Under the pieces are notes generated by a model. It searched no databases. It had not been told where the DNA came from and worked only from the letters and a program-made list of their open reading frames with translations. A stretch of DNA of 64,000 nucleotides from Blepharisma stoltei (taxonomy: Eukaryota; Ciliophora; Heterotrichea; Heterotrichida; Blepharismidae), in contig CAJZBQ010000029.1 in assembly GCA_914767885.1 (NCBI GenBank), positions 186,001 through 250,000 on the forward strand, given 5' to 3'. Position numbers and translations under genes: made by a program. Below, piece after piece: positions 40,961 through 52,221 of the stretch (position 1 is its first letter; every line of letters starts with the position of its first letter).

Positions 40961-43771
40961 ATGGGATGCTGCCAAGGCAGAGTAAATTTTAAATAGAGCC
41001 AAAAGCCTTTACAAAGCATAAATGCACCAACTAAAAAAGAGGAGCCTGACACAATTGACAAAGCTTACTTTTCCTCTATAAGCAGCAATTTCCAAACAGC
41101 AGCTCACAACTATTATCGAAATAATTTCAGAGTAACGTCAGTTGACAGCAGGAAGGTTAACGAAGAACTAGAGTAAACGTAACATAGAGAATTTTACAAT
41201 GCCAGAGCATCTGTAGATATCAATAAACTTGCCAAACTTCTCAGCTCCGAAACAGTTTTCACCCTTGATGAAGGAGTCTGGTCAAACCTGGCTGGCTCTA
41301 TCAGGCTCTATGGCTCTATCTGGCAGTAAGGCTCTATCTGGCAGTCTGGCAGTCCGGCTCTATTGGCTCTATCGGCTCTACCAGGCTCTACCAGGCTCTA
41401 CTGGGTCTACTGGAAGTCTGGCAGTATGGCACTACTGGCTCTACTGGGTCTATATGGCAGTCTAACTCTACTGGCTCTACTGGCTCTACCTGGGCCTATA
41501 TGGCAGTCCGACTCTACCGGCTCTACTGGCTCTACTGGATCCATATGGCAGTCTGGCTCTACCTGGGTCTACTGGCTCTACCTGGCAGTAAGGCTCTACT
41601 CATTAAATTCCAATCATGCTTTATAATTTAGATATCTTTTATAGGCCATTTGCTCAGATAAAAATAAGGTGCAGCCAGCTAGGACTCTTCACTAATTGCA
41701 AATACTATTATGTTAAAATTAAAAAATCAGTTCTGCTATAATTTTTTAATAACTATAGATAAATCATAAAACAATTCTAATATAAAATTTTAACTCTTAT
41801 GACTGAATCTTATTATCTTATTCGATAGACGGGCTCATGCCCTTTATTTTAACGCAATCATCAAAGATCCCTTGGGGATTCACCCGCTTTGCGACCTTCC
41901 TTCCGTCCAGTCTCCTCCTTGCCTCTTGTAAAAGGCTCCAGTGTTTGAGTGGGCAGGCTATGGGTTTGTGCAGCCTGCTGAGGCTGTGGAATATTAGGTT
42001 GGCATTCTGAAATCCCAAAAAATGGAATTTCTGGTAGACTGTCGGCAAAAGGGTTAAATCCAGGTCCTGGGACGTAACGCCCAGTTTCACGCTAGGCAGT
42101 TGCCCGATTGGTCTAGGAATTATCTGTAAATCTTCCTGGGCTTGCCCTTTCCAAATCTGAACCCTCCTTTACTTCAAGGTAAGAACCAGTCTCGAAGTTG
42201 GACTTGGGCTAGTCTTTGCCTCCTGCAGAATTGGTTACCTAGCATTTCCATCCATGGGTTTTTGCGGCCTCCTGAGGCTGAGAGAATACGAAATTGGCAT
42301 TCCGAAATCCCAAAAAATGGAATTTCTGGTAGCCTTTCGGCAAAAGAGTGAAGTCCAGATCTTGGGACGTAACGCCCAGTTTCACGCTAGGTAGTTGCCC
42401 GATTGGTCTAGGTATTACCTGTAGACCTTGCTGGGTTGCTCTTTCCCAAATCTGAGCCCTCCTTTCCTTCGAGGTAAAAACCAGTCTCGAAGTTGGACTT
42501 GGGCTAGTCTCTGCCTCCTGTAGAATTGATTACCATAGCATTACTGTCCTTTTCAAGGCTAGAAAAACCTTGCCAGATATAATTAAAATATGAGTCGAGG
42601 ATGTATGGCTGTGAGGCATATCTAGACGAAGACGCCATATTTTAATTATGATTTCACTGTTTTCAGTCTATTGCTAATAAATATCTTTAAAATTTTGATT
42701 TAAAATGATGGTGTAGTAAATAATATTTTGTTTTTGGTAGAGCCTTAGTCAGTAGACCCAGATAGTCCCAGACTGCCGGACTGCCAGATTGCCAGGTAGA
42801 GCCATAGAGCCATAGAGCCATAGAGCCTTACTGCCAGGTAGAGCCAGTAGACCCAGATAGATCCGGACTGCCAGACTGCCAGGCTGCCAGGTAGAGCCAT
42901 AGAGCCATACTGCCAGGTAGAGCCGGTAGAGCTAGTAGAGCCTGACTGCCAGACTGCCAGACTGCCAGGTAGATCCAGACTTCCAGACTGCCAGACTGCC
43001 AGGTAGAGCCATAGAGACAGACTGTCAGGTAGAGCCGGTAGAGCCAGTAGAGCCGAACTGCCAGACTGCCATATAGAGCCAGCAGAGCCTTACTGCCTGA
43101 TAGAGCCAGTAGAGCCAGCCAGGTTTGACCAGGAGTCCTTCTTCATCCATGGGCAGAAAATCCACGCACCATAGGAGCTCTAACTGCTATGCAGATTGGA
43201 ATTTTTGCTTCAGACAATGACATACTAAAAGATTCCAAATTTAATGAAGGAATGCTCAGCTCACGAGTCCTTGAACTTCTCTTGAACTTTGCAGCATCAC
43301 TGGAAAGATACAAATTTGAGGCCTCAATTCTGACACTCAGTTATTTGTCAAAAAATAACCCAGACATTGCTGAAGCTTTGATTAAGAGAAACGCACTTCC
43401 GATCTTTATAAGACACATGAGAGATGGCAAGGAAGGACTGAGATCCACAGCTGCTCTGTGCTGTAGAAATCTATATGTAGGAAGACAAAATATGCAAAAA
43501 CTGTTTGTTAGAGAAGGAGGATGCAGCTTATTGGTACACTTATTGAAGTCAGATGACAGCTCAACTGTGTTTGAAACTATTTTGAATATATTAGATTTAA
43601 TTTTAGACAATGAAGATACCATACAGCTGGACATAAAGCGGCATTTAGAAGAATGCCACATTGTAAAGCATCTGCAGACGATAATAGAGGTAAAAAAGTA
43701 TATAGAAATCTGATAAGTATGATCAAAATACAATAAGTGAAGCTATAAAACTGAAGAATTCATTTGAATAA
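40961..43771 (+). CDS. armadillo-like protein with MGCC N-terminus, three introns and one IES
   Basis: Model join(40961..40981, 40997..41172, 41188..41263, 43171..43689, 43706..43771), 285 aa. MGCCQGR is a plausible myristoylation and palmitoylation signal, so membrane attachment is likely. Residues ~95-265 are armadillo/HEAT-like helices (FEASILTLSYLSKNNPDIAEALIKRNALPIFIRHM, GLRSTAALCCRNL, GGCSLLVHLLKSDDSSTVFETILNILDLIL). All three tiny introns carry in-frame stops. Coding length (858 nt) is in frame only with every interruption removed. Function unknown; Vac8-like membrane-anchored armadillo proteins are a loose analogy. Confidence 0.82.
40982..40996 (+). other. 15-nt intron
   Basis: GTAAATTTTAAATAG directly after seven codons (MGCCQGR); in-frame TAG inside. 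Confidence 0.88.
41173..41187 (+). other. 15-nt intron
   Basis: GTAAACGTAACATAG; restores KVNEELEEFYNARASVD. Confidence 0.85.
41264..43170. other. IES (1,907 bp) with minisatellite inverted arms
   Basis: In-phase repeat CACC (41260-41263, 43167-43170). Terminal inverted repeats around GATGAAGGAGTCTGGTCAAA. Each arm continues as a minisatellite of GGCTCTACTGG / TGGCAGT units (41290-41600; inverted at 42735-43130). The middle holds copies of the repeat that also fills 39-610. Excision gives SSETVFTIGALTAMQIG. Confidence 0.82.
41825..42650. repeat. two copies of a G+C-rich dispersed repeat
   Basis: 41825-42175 and 42250-42650 are close relatives of each other and of 45-590. Shared landmarks: AACGCCCAGTTTCACGCTAGG, GTTGCCCGATTGGTCTAGG, and the end hairpin ATAATTAAAATATG...CATATTTTAATTAT. 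No ORF is conserved between the copies. Confidence 0.85.
43690..43705 (+). other. 16-nt intron
   Basis: GTAAAAAAGTATATAG; removal changes the end to TIIEKSDKYDQN...KNSFE and TAA 43769-43771. Confidence 0.82.
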
Positions 43772-43788
43772 AACTTGAAATAATATTA

Positions 43789-44932
43789 TTATCTTGCAAG
43801 CAGCCTTCTAGCTTTGAATCTTTTTCTTTGCACTCCGTCATCGTTATTATCTGTAGGAATTTCTTCGTTGGAGGGATTAGTGCTTGTTTCTGAGTGAAAT
43901 CCTGCACTATAGCACTGGTTGTTTCCTGAAAAAATAACGCATGTCTCATTCCTATAATCAGAAGCCCTAGTATAATTTTCATGAATTCCCCAATTCATTT
44001 GAGGAGAATAAGTGTCTGCTTGAGGGTATTCTTTATTGAATAATGAAAGAGGCGTGCTTGCTCCGAAAATACTTGAATTAGAATTAGAAAAAATGTATGG
44101 GCTTGGGCAGGCTTCTTCGTATATAGGAGTGATGCTTCGGCAAGTTTCTTTGCGCTTACCGTAATTTTGGTTTGAAAAGCTATCAATACTCTGTTGTTTA
44201 TTTATTTCTCGGTTTTCTTGTTTGAAGCTACTATAAAATTCAAATGAACTCTTCGAGCCATTACTTTCTCTTCCAACTGTTTCAGTCAAATATGAAGATT
44301 TTCTTACTCTTGGCTTCTAAGGCGAACAAAATTTATTGATTATGAAGTCTTTTTCATAAATGTATCAATATAGAATTAGTAATTATTATAATAAAATCTA
44401 CAATAATACTATTATATTTAAGCCTCTTAAATTTTTAGAATAAATTTTTACTTTTCTGAATTTTTTTTAAAATCTAATTTTTATGTAAAAAATTAAAAAT
44501 AAATTTAATTCCTTCATAGAGACCATAAAAGTTTTCTCTTCGAAATGGGGAGGATGAAGTTAGAGTCCCCCCTTTATAGTTTCTTCTGAAACCAGTTTTT
44601 AGCTTAGGTGAGTCTTTTAAGTCTGGAGATTCTGAGCTTATTTTTAATTCAGTCTTAATATCAAATAATCCCGCTCCTAAGCTTGATTTTGGTGCAAAAA
44701 AGCTAATTGGCTTTATATTTTCTAGTTGTTTAAATTGTGCTTTTGATAAATTTGACATTGGAGGTGGAATTATAGCGTTAATCACTTTAGAAGTTATACT
44801 TGAAATTTGTCAGAAAATAAGATACGAGGTTCTAACTGAGCCAGAAATTAGTTGCACAGAGTTCCCTATAAATCTCCTGAGCACAGCAGAAGTTGGATTC
44901 AAAATTTTTGATTTAAATCTATCAAACGACAT
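43789..44932 (-). CDS. unknown protein, ~320 aa, split by IES
   Basis: Model complement(join(43789..44306, 44488..44932)). The N-terminus MSFDRFKSKILNPTSAVLRRF starts at ATG 44932; one TGA (44826-44824) is Trp. The rest is S/N/T-rich and probably disordered, with a basic C-terminal patch (RKRFKARRLLAR) that could be a nuclear signal. No domain recognised. It converges with the armadillo gene (17 bp apart). The two ORFs join in frame over the decayed MITE. Confidence 0.68.
44307..44487. other. IES (~181 bp) with decayed MITE
   Basis: The left end TTACTCTTGGCTTC...GGCGAACAAAA matches the MITE end; the right end is worn. TA boundaries (44305, 44486) are in phase. ATTT (44298, 44503) is an in-phase alternative. 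Confidence 0.65.
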
Positions 44933-45015
44933 TTATGTTAACGCATTTTCATAAGAAATTCAGTTTTATTCTAGCTCATTATTTTTAATTTATATATACC
45001 TTTTAATTTTCAATA

Positions 45016-45558
45016 ATGAAAAGAGAAATTAAATGCGCAGTGCTTGGGGACTCAGGTGTCGGCAAAACTTGCATGATTACATCACATTCCACTAACACAT
45101 TTATTGACGTATATACGCCAACAACTTTTTCTAGTTGCAATGTGCCGCTTATCTGGGAGATGAAATGCTGACTTTAAATAGTTTGATACTTCAGGACAAA
45201 GAGAATGGACGAATTTCAGAAGCTCCATTATCCAGAATTCTGATGTAATTCTTGTATGCTACTCAATGGTTTTGATGTCTAGCTTTCAGAATGTAGGGGC
45301 ATATTGATATTCAGAACTTCGAAAAAGCAATGCTAATCATGCTCCTGTGATCTTAGTAGTGACACAGAAAGATCAAGCTGATTAATGCTCATTGAATCTA
45401 CAGATTTTTCTTTGGTGTCTCACAATAATCGAGCTCAACTTCTCTGCAATGAACTGAGGTTTCACTCATGAGCCACATGCAGCGCCCTCTCTCAAGAAGG
45501 CCTAAAACAAGTTTTCGACAAAGCTATCATGGTTTGTATAGGTAAATCTTCTCAATAA
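45016..45558 (+). pseudogene. Rho-family GTPase pseudogene
   Basis: MKREIKCAVLGDSGVGKTC (P-loop), YTPTTF (switch I), DTSGQREW (switch II), ILVVTQKD (base recognition), then ATCSALSQEGLKQVFDKAI (the Rho CSA...VF..AI end). The pieces lie in different frames: TAA at 45174-45176 plus a shift before DTSGQ, and another shift near 45380. No 15-16-nt intron or flanking repeat repairs both breaks. About 180 codons in total, the normal size for Rho. Probably a dead copy between two live genes. Confidence 0.75.
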
Positions 45559-45572
45559 TCATTATAAATTAA

Positions 45573-47870
45573 ATGTTCACTTTCCTGTTTTTTCAATTAT
45601 TTTATTTAGGATTCTCAAGGATCAATTATTTTAACAACGATTTGCCTTTTCCCTTTGACAACTACACAAGCAAGTCAACAATTATAGGAAAAGGCCCTTC
45701 TTCATGCATTTCAAGTGCTCAGACAGATGGAAGATGCAATAGCTATAACAACTTCGAAGACTGCAGCTATGATGGCGGTGACTGCTGCCGAAAAACCTGC
45801 GTTAAAAACTGTTATTATTCATCTAGTTCAACTACTCCATCACAAATGCCAATTGAAAATTTAAATAATACATGCCCTTATGAGTGTGGATATTCAGGAT
45901 ACAATTGTACAGATTCTCAAGGGTGCAGTGAATGCTACCATGGGACTTGCTACACAATCTCACAATGCCCCGACACATCAATGAAATACTCATATGGGCA
46001 ATGTTGCATCTGTGAAGACGGCTGAGCTGGGTTTTCTTGTGCATCTCCTATATGCTCTGCAGGATGTAAACACGGAACTTGCATTAGTCGAGACAATTGT
46101 TCATGCCAAACAGGCTGGACAGGGACTACTTGCAACACTCCTATTTGTTCAAGCTGCATAAATGGGGTCTGTATATCCCCAGAAGTTTGTAAATGCAGCT
46201 CTTCGTTGTGAACAGGCTCAAGCTGTGATGAGCCATTAAGCAATCCAGCTTGTGTGAATGGCTACCCTATAAGCCCAAATGTGTGTAAGTGTAACACTGG
46301 GTTTGGAGGCGACATTTGTGATACTCCATTATGCCAGTCAGTTACTTGTGTTAATGGATGGTGCATTAATCCTGATATGTGTGAATGCTATGCTCCATAT
46401 TACACCGCAAATTTGACTTTAAGCGTGCATTGTAATGATATTAACTGTGCTGATGTATACGGACTTTATTGTACTTCATGTGATAAAAGCTCTTGTTTGA
46501 AATGTGTTGAGGGGTTTTACCCGAGCGGAATTGACTGTGTATCTTGCAGCTATTTACATCCTGGCTGCTTGAAATGTAATAGCACGACATGTTTCAAGTG
46601 TAATTTTCCTTATTCCGCAATGGCTTCTGGAGAAGGCTTTTGCGATTTTGGAGGATATATAGAATTTTCTAGTCCGACTTATAGTGTAGTCGATACCGAC
46701 TCAGAGGTTGATATTCTTTTAAACAGGCTTGGAGGAAGCCTTGGAAAAGTTTCTGTTGATATTATTACTCAAGATCTAACTGCAAGCTCTGTCAATATTA
46801 AGCAACAAAAGTATTTAGATTATCAATATTATTACAAAACTATAACATTTTTGCAGGGAGAGACAAGCAAAACTGCAGCAATCACAATTTTCAATACTTT
46901 TGATGAAAGCTCTAGCTCTAAACAGTTTAGATTGATCATGCACAATCCAACAGGAGGAGCTATTTTAGGAGCGGTGCAGAACACTCCTATATTGGAGTAT
47001 TTTTGAAGCGATGAAGGAATCAACACTTATTCTTATGCTACAGTTGAAATCTTTGATGATCCAGATGCTCCTTATCCTCAATCAACAATTTTGCTTTTAG
47101 ATAATGACCCCATTGATTTTTATATGCCCTACACAGTTAAAAATAGCGACACATTAGAACTTGATATATTTTCCTATTATAATTCGTCTACTCCAATGGC
47201 AGAAGGGGGATATTATTTTATTGTGGAAATAAGAAAGCATGATGATATTTACTCCGGAATTACTGGAAATTGTTTTTTTCCAAATAATGATTTTACAGTT
47301 TCTTCCAGATATTATAAAAACTTGCTATCTAATGATAATGGAGACGGGAGCTATACTTCAAAGTTTAGTATCCCAGACAGAGGACTTTATACAATTAATG
47401 TTACTTATGCATTAGGAGGAGTAGAAGCAACTATATGAGATAAACTGGGAAATTTAAATATTGCTCCAGAGTTCCAAATTCAAAATAAATTAGGGGCATT
47501 TGATTTGGATTATCACAAAATCGGGACAGTATCAACATCATTGTGGAAAGCAAAAATTGTTCCTCAAAGCGATCTGACGAATGCAGCAATTTCGGTAGTT
47601 CAACCGATTAATGACAAGATATCTGTGTATATTAATGAAAACATTTTGCTGGATTGCTTTGGAAATTGTACAAGCTCACAGATGAATTTTTTAAGCAGTT
47701 CTGTATATGATTTAATTATAGATTATACTCACTTTAACGAAAATGAGTATATCGGCTTTAGTATAAGTTGGGTCGGTAGCTTTGGTAGCAAAGAAATTGA
47801 AAAGTTGTATGCAATTAAGGAAATAGGTCAAAAATTTAATGCTTATAGTGTTCTTCCGGATGAGTGTTAG
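45573..47870 (+). CDS. secreted LNR/EGF/Calx-beta protein
   Basis: 765 aa, one open frame with TGA as Trp (46021, 46207, 47005, 47436). Signal peptide MFTFLFFQLFYLGFS. An LNR/Notch-type module (CNSYNNFEDCSYDGGDCC) is followed by EGF-like repeats (CKHGTCISRDNCSCQTGW and four similar), then a cysteine-rich region. Next is a Calx-beta domain (residues ~360-465: VDILLNRLGGSLGKVSVDI...ITFLQGETSKTAAITI) and a beta-rich C-terminal region (ENEYIGFSISWVGSFGSKEIEKLYA) resembling PA14. No clear C-terminal membrane anchor. Likely a cell-surface or secreted adhesion protein; calcium binding is expected of the Calx-beta domain. Paralogous proteins are common in ciliates. Confidence 0.85.
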
Positions 47871-48877
47871 ATTTAAATTCTTATAAAATACAGAGTGAGC
47901 ATCAACTAAAAAATCATTGAAGTCCTTTGATCATATAATTTTTTTATCTTTCTAAAATTTTGCTAAACTGCATATTAATTTAAAATTAAATCTCTTTACT
48001 ATTTTTCTCTCAATTTTTTGCTCACATCGAAATAAAAAAATTTATAAAAAACTGATATGAAATAAAATGACATTGCTATTAATTTGCGAAGCATAATTTT
48101 ATTTCTTAATCAATTCTCTCCAAAAATGAATTTTAGTTTAAGCTAGACGCCCTATTAAATATAATATTTTCAATTTAAATTTATCATCATTTTTCAAATT
48201 TAAAAATTTAGGGATTAATCTGTTTGTAATACCATGAAACTTGCAAAAAGCTTATTTGTCTTGATACTAAAATTTTATTTTTTCACAATTTCGTATTTGG
48301 GATTTATTTTCATAGATGGCTAGAAATTTCTTGAAAATTCTGAGCTGAGCGTATAGCCTTTGTGCACTATAGCATTTCATCAATTTCTAGTAGCGTTATG
48401 CCAGTTTTATTTCAAATTTTAAGCTGACTTTAAATAATAGCACCGAGACATATCCATCTTTTTTTAAATAATTTGAAATATGTAACCTTTTTATAAATGT
48501 GAAGCCAGTATAACGAAAGAAAGATTTTAATTGAAACATTAATTTTACAAGCCAAAGCATTCTTCCTTGCCGATGCTATCACATAATTGGTAGGTGATGA
48601 AAATCAAATAGATCTTATATTCTTTAATGAATTTTTTAAAAAAACACTTTTATGGAATGCAAAGAACTTTAAAGAAAGAGAGAAATTAATAAATACCAAT
48701 AATAGAATGAAGTAATGCGTTTTTAATTCTTTATTTCATAATTATTCATAAAAGTAGACTTTAATTAGCAATTTTTCTAAGGTAAAATTCATATTTTCTA
48801 GCTGTAAAATGATGAAAGCAGAAATATTGGTCTCTTTTCTAATCATGTTTAATGCCTGAAAATTGCTAAGCTTATAA
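47871..48877. other. A+T-rich intergenic region
   Basis: 1,007 bp between tandem plus-strand genes, nearly all A and T, with no credible ORF or RNA gene seen. The minus-strand frame 48742-49089 overlapping its right side has no in-frame ATG and is treated as spurious. Confidence 0.5.
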
Positions 48878-51800
48878 ATGAAAATAAGCCAATCTCCAAG
48901 CCATGAAGATGGCTTGCATGTTGCGTCAGTTAACACATACACAGGAGAAACACCTTTTAGAGGTGACAAGGCATTTTCTTTGAAATTTTCTAATGCTGTC
49001 ACAGAGAAGGCTTTCCAAACTTCAGTTCTCTCTGGATCGGATTTATTTACTCTACTCCTGGCAAATCACCATTTTTCAGACAAATGCCGTTAAAAAAAGT
49101 CTGCAAGAAAAAATATCTACGAGGATTGGATATTTAGTCAAATGAATTTAATTATAGCCATAAATACAAAGTTAATTTTTTGTATGAAAGTGCTCTTAAA
49201 AACTCTTCAAAATTTTAAATGGGTTTTTTCCGCTATTAAATGGTAGGAGTTAGAGCTTTTTTGGAAATTCAAATACAAAAGAAGCACTTTTTTTTAAACT
49301 ACTACTTGATTTGTGTCATTTATCTTATCGTTTACCTTTATTGTGCAATTAGCTCCAATCAGACATCAATTATTATAGCTTTTGAGCTTTCTTTATTTGG
49401 AGGTTTGATTGCTTTCAACTCTTTGGCCTTCTTGATCATCTTTTACTTGAAAATTAGGATTCAGCATATCCTCGTGCTTCAAGTAACTTATTTTTTTACT
49501 GCACTATTTCTCATTCTAAATGATGCTCCTGTTCTTACTCCCCCTCTAAATTGGAGGTCCTTAATTCCTCTTTAAATTGGAACAAAATTTGTCAATCGGA
49601 AAAATTTTATCGATGAAAATACTTATTTTTTATAAAATTAATTTCATAAATTAATAGCCAAAATGCAGTTAGAATGCTATTTAAACAGTTTTCCGCTGAA
49701 TCAATTAATTTTTATTTAATTATTTATAAAAATAAATTAAAATTCAAAGTATTTTGCTCAACTAATTTTTTTTTAAGATTTTAAACATTTTTTTTTAAAA
49801 AATTCTTTTTATAAATTGTTAATTTTATTCTAAAAATTAAAATTAACCCTCTTATAAATTAAAGCAGGATTTTTATTCCAATTTAAAGTGAGGAGAAGTC
49901 AGCAAAATCTTGGACTGCAATATATCAGAAGGTGTTTCCTGTATCCCTGGGCTTATTATTATGCTCATCATTTCAAAATTCACTCTTCATATCAACTATT
50001 TGTACTTTGGAATCTGAAATTTATTTACAGCTTTAATATATGCATAATTTTATTAAATCCAAAGAATCATTATTTAAGAGCCCTAAGTTTTAAATGTGCT
50101 TGTGAGATAAATAAAATATCATTTTATTATCAAACAATCTAACTAATAATATTTCGTTGCTCATATTTGTTCAGACCAAACAATTTTAACTACACTAATT
50201 GAGCTCGCAATTTATTTAGTTCAAATCTTTTTTGAAACCAAAAAATTTTACCTGATTGAGCATTCAGCAAGGGAACAGTTTCAAGTCGAGCAAATCTCAA
50301 AATCAAATGAACCAGATAACCATGATATCGAGCCAGCAACAACTGAGCTTGAAAGAGTGGATAAATAAAATGGCATTCGGTTCGAGAGAAATTAGCTTTG
50401 CTAATTTTCTCTCCCTCATGGAATTCTATTATGGGGTTGGGCTTTCTCTCGAGAACTTCTGCATAGCAATAGCTGTTTAACTTTGGGGATAACCAAAAGA
50501 ACAGCTCCTCAGTGCATTCAAGAGGCTCAGAGTTTTACCTCTCAGCACATCCCCACGGAAGGATCACCCTTAGGCGGAACGCGCATAGGAGCTGAGTCAG
50601 GGAAAGGCAACGGTAACGCGCTGGGTGAGATGTGCGGCGGCTGGGGCGAAGCGTTGATAGAAGGCTTGGCCAGTTGGGCTGGCCACCGCGATTCCAAGAT
50701 GGCTCCGTGAAGTCACTAGTTTAGCTAAATCCCTATTACTAAGGTGCAGCACTAGACATCTTAAACACCGAGTAGTTTAGTTTAAGTTAAGATTTTGAAA
50801 GAGTGACTTCAAGCATAAAAGAGTCTATATCGCTCGTTCAAAGCGTGGCAGACTCTTTGGCAGGTGAGCTAAAATTTAAATTGAATGGGGCTGTAAAATT
50901 AGCAAATAATGTGATTAGTATCATTTCTTCAAAAAGCAACATATACTCACCAGATATTGATGCGATAACAAAAAATATCGACCCAGAAGATCGTAGATAC
51001 ATCAAAGAAACTTGAACAGATCAACAAAATTTACCCGAAAAGCGCACTCGACACCGAATGAGAACGTTAAACACATCAGACCTCCAAAAAGAGTACCACG
51101 AAAACGACCTGATCGGGGTTTTGAGCCAGATTGGAAAGAATTGGAACTTTGACATGTTTTTCTTGAAGGATGTCACACACGATAAGCCTCTTCACATTGT
51201 CGGCAGCTACTGCATTAAAAAATATCGCCTTGATGAAATGTTTAACATGCCAGAATCTGTATATACCTGCTTCTTCGAAACACTTGAGGGGCTATATAAG
51301 AGTAATCCATTCCATAACTCGTCTCATGCTGCTGACATGCTAGCATCTTCCATTTATTTTATTAACAAATCGATACTGTCAGAGTATTTTGTGGAGTTTG
51401 ACATTTTGGCTTCAATTGTTGCATGCTTAGGCCATGATGTCGGCCATCCTGCATTTTCCAACAGATTCTTAGTCACCAACAAAGACGATCTGGCAATTCT
51501 TTATAACGATGCCTCTGTGCTGGAAATGATGCACTGTTCAACTGTATTCCAAGTTATGAAAGAAAATGGTGCAAATATATTAGGAACGCTAAGTGCTGAG
51601 TCATGAATTATGGTGAGAAAAGAAATCGTCGAAATGATCCTTGCAACTGACATGCAAAAACATTTTGATTTATTAGGGCAGTTTCGAGTCAAATTAATGA
51701 GCTCTCCTCCAAGTGTATTAGAAAATTTCGAAAATAGAATTGATGTTATGAAGATTATGGTAAAATCAGCAGATATCGGCCATGCAGCCAAGTCAAGAGA

Positions 51801-52221
51801 GCTGCATGAGAGATGAAGCCTTTTGGTCATTGAAGAATTCTTTAATCAGGGAGATATTGAAAAGTCAAGAAGCCAGCCAATTTCTATGTATTGTGATAGG
51901 GAAACAACAGATATTGCTAAATCACAAGCGGGGTTCTTGAAAAATATTGTTTTGCCGCTATATGAAGCTTTTAATCAGTTTTTACAGTCTTCGTATATTT
52001 CAACAAATTGTGTGGAGCAGTTGAAAGTAAATATGAGGGCATGGGAGTATAAGTCAGAAAGGCACCGAAACCGAGTTAGGACAGTTATTAGACATGAAAA
52101 CCCATCAGAGTATGTTAATCTTGCAAGTAAATGGGTTCCTCTCAGAAGAGGGTCAACTACTGTTGCGCGGAAGGATCCAACGGAAGAATCTTTGAATTCT
52201 TCATGTTCTGATCATAGCTAA
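48878..52221 (+). CDS. transmembrane 3',5'-cyclic nucleotide phosphodiesterase, four IESs
   Basis: Model join(48878..49014, 49260..49503, 49920..50026, 50155..50359, 50806..52221), 702 aa. A short N-terminal tail, then about five or six membrane helices (NYYLICVIYLIVYLYCAI, LSLFGGLIAFNSLAFLIIFY, VFPVSLGLLLCSSF, LIELAIYLVQIFF). A linker leads to a class I PDE domain with HNSSHAADM (proton-donor His), GHDVGHPAFSN (metal-binding HD), KSADIGHAAK (metal-binding D) and the purine-clamp glutamine in SQAGFLKN. All signature residues are present, so it should hydrolyse cAMP and/or cGMP at a membrane. The layout matches the multi-spanning PDEs of Plasmodium and ciliates. TGA at 51013, 51604 and 51814 is Trp. 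Confidence 0.88.
49015..49259. other. IES (245 bp)
   Basis: In-phase repeat GCTTT (49010-49014, 49255-49259). Its right end TCCGCTATTAAATGGTAGGAGTTA resembles the end of the pogo-like element at 11322-11346. Excision gives FSNAVTEKAFLEIQIQKK. The 5-bp repeat is short, so the boundary is less certain than the others. Confidence 0.6.
49504..49919. mobile_element. IES (416 bp) enclosing a second-family MITE
   Basis: In-phase repeat ACTGCA (49498-49503, 49914-49919). Inside: CTCCCCCTCTAAATTGGAGG ... ATTCCAATTTAAAGTGAGGAG, the family also seen at 36324 and 57671. Excision gives VTYFFTAIYQKVFPVS. Confidence 0.8.
50027..50154. other. IES (128 bp)
   Basis: In-phase repeat TATTT (50022-50026, 50150-50154). 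Excision gives ESEIYFVAHICSDQTILTTL and removes several stops. Confidence 0.78.
50360..50805. other. IES (446 bp), 11-bp repeat
   Basis: Direct repeat TTGAAAGAGTG (50349-50359, 50795-50805), no TA in it. The insert contains a G+C-rich segment (50500-50710). Excision fuses the membrane part (TTELERV) to the PDE part (TSSIKESISLVQ) in frame. Confidence 0.9.

Noticed and set aside
41229-41626. ORFs in the minisatellite (ALSGSLAVRLYWLY...)
   Set aside because: Repeat translation within the IES; the real frame leaves at 41263.
48742-49089. Minus-strand frame with natural-looking composition (VWKAFSVTALENF...PVYVLTDATCKPSSW)
   Set aside because: No in-frame ATG after the upstream TAA, and its complement holds the first exon of the phosphodiesterase, which starts with ATG and joins in frame. 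Treated as a shadow, though not fully excluded.
50256-50480. ORF SIQQGNSFKSSKSQNQ...LENFCIAIAV as start of the phosphodiesterase or a separate gene
   Set aside because: It overlaps the membrane exon in another frame and runs into the IES; the 11-bp repeat join keeps the other frame and gives a continuous protein.
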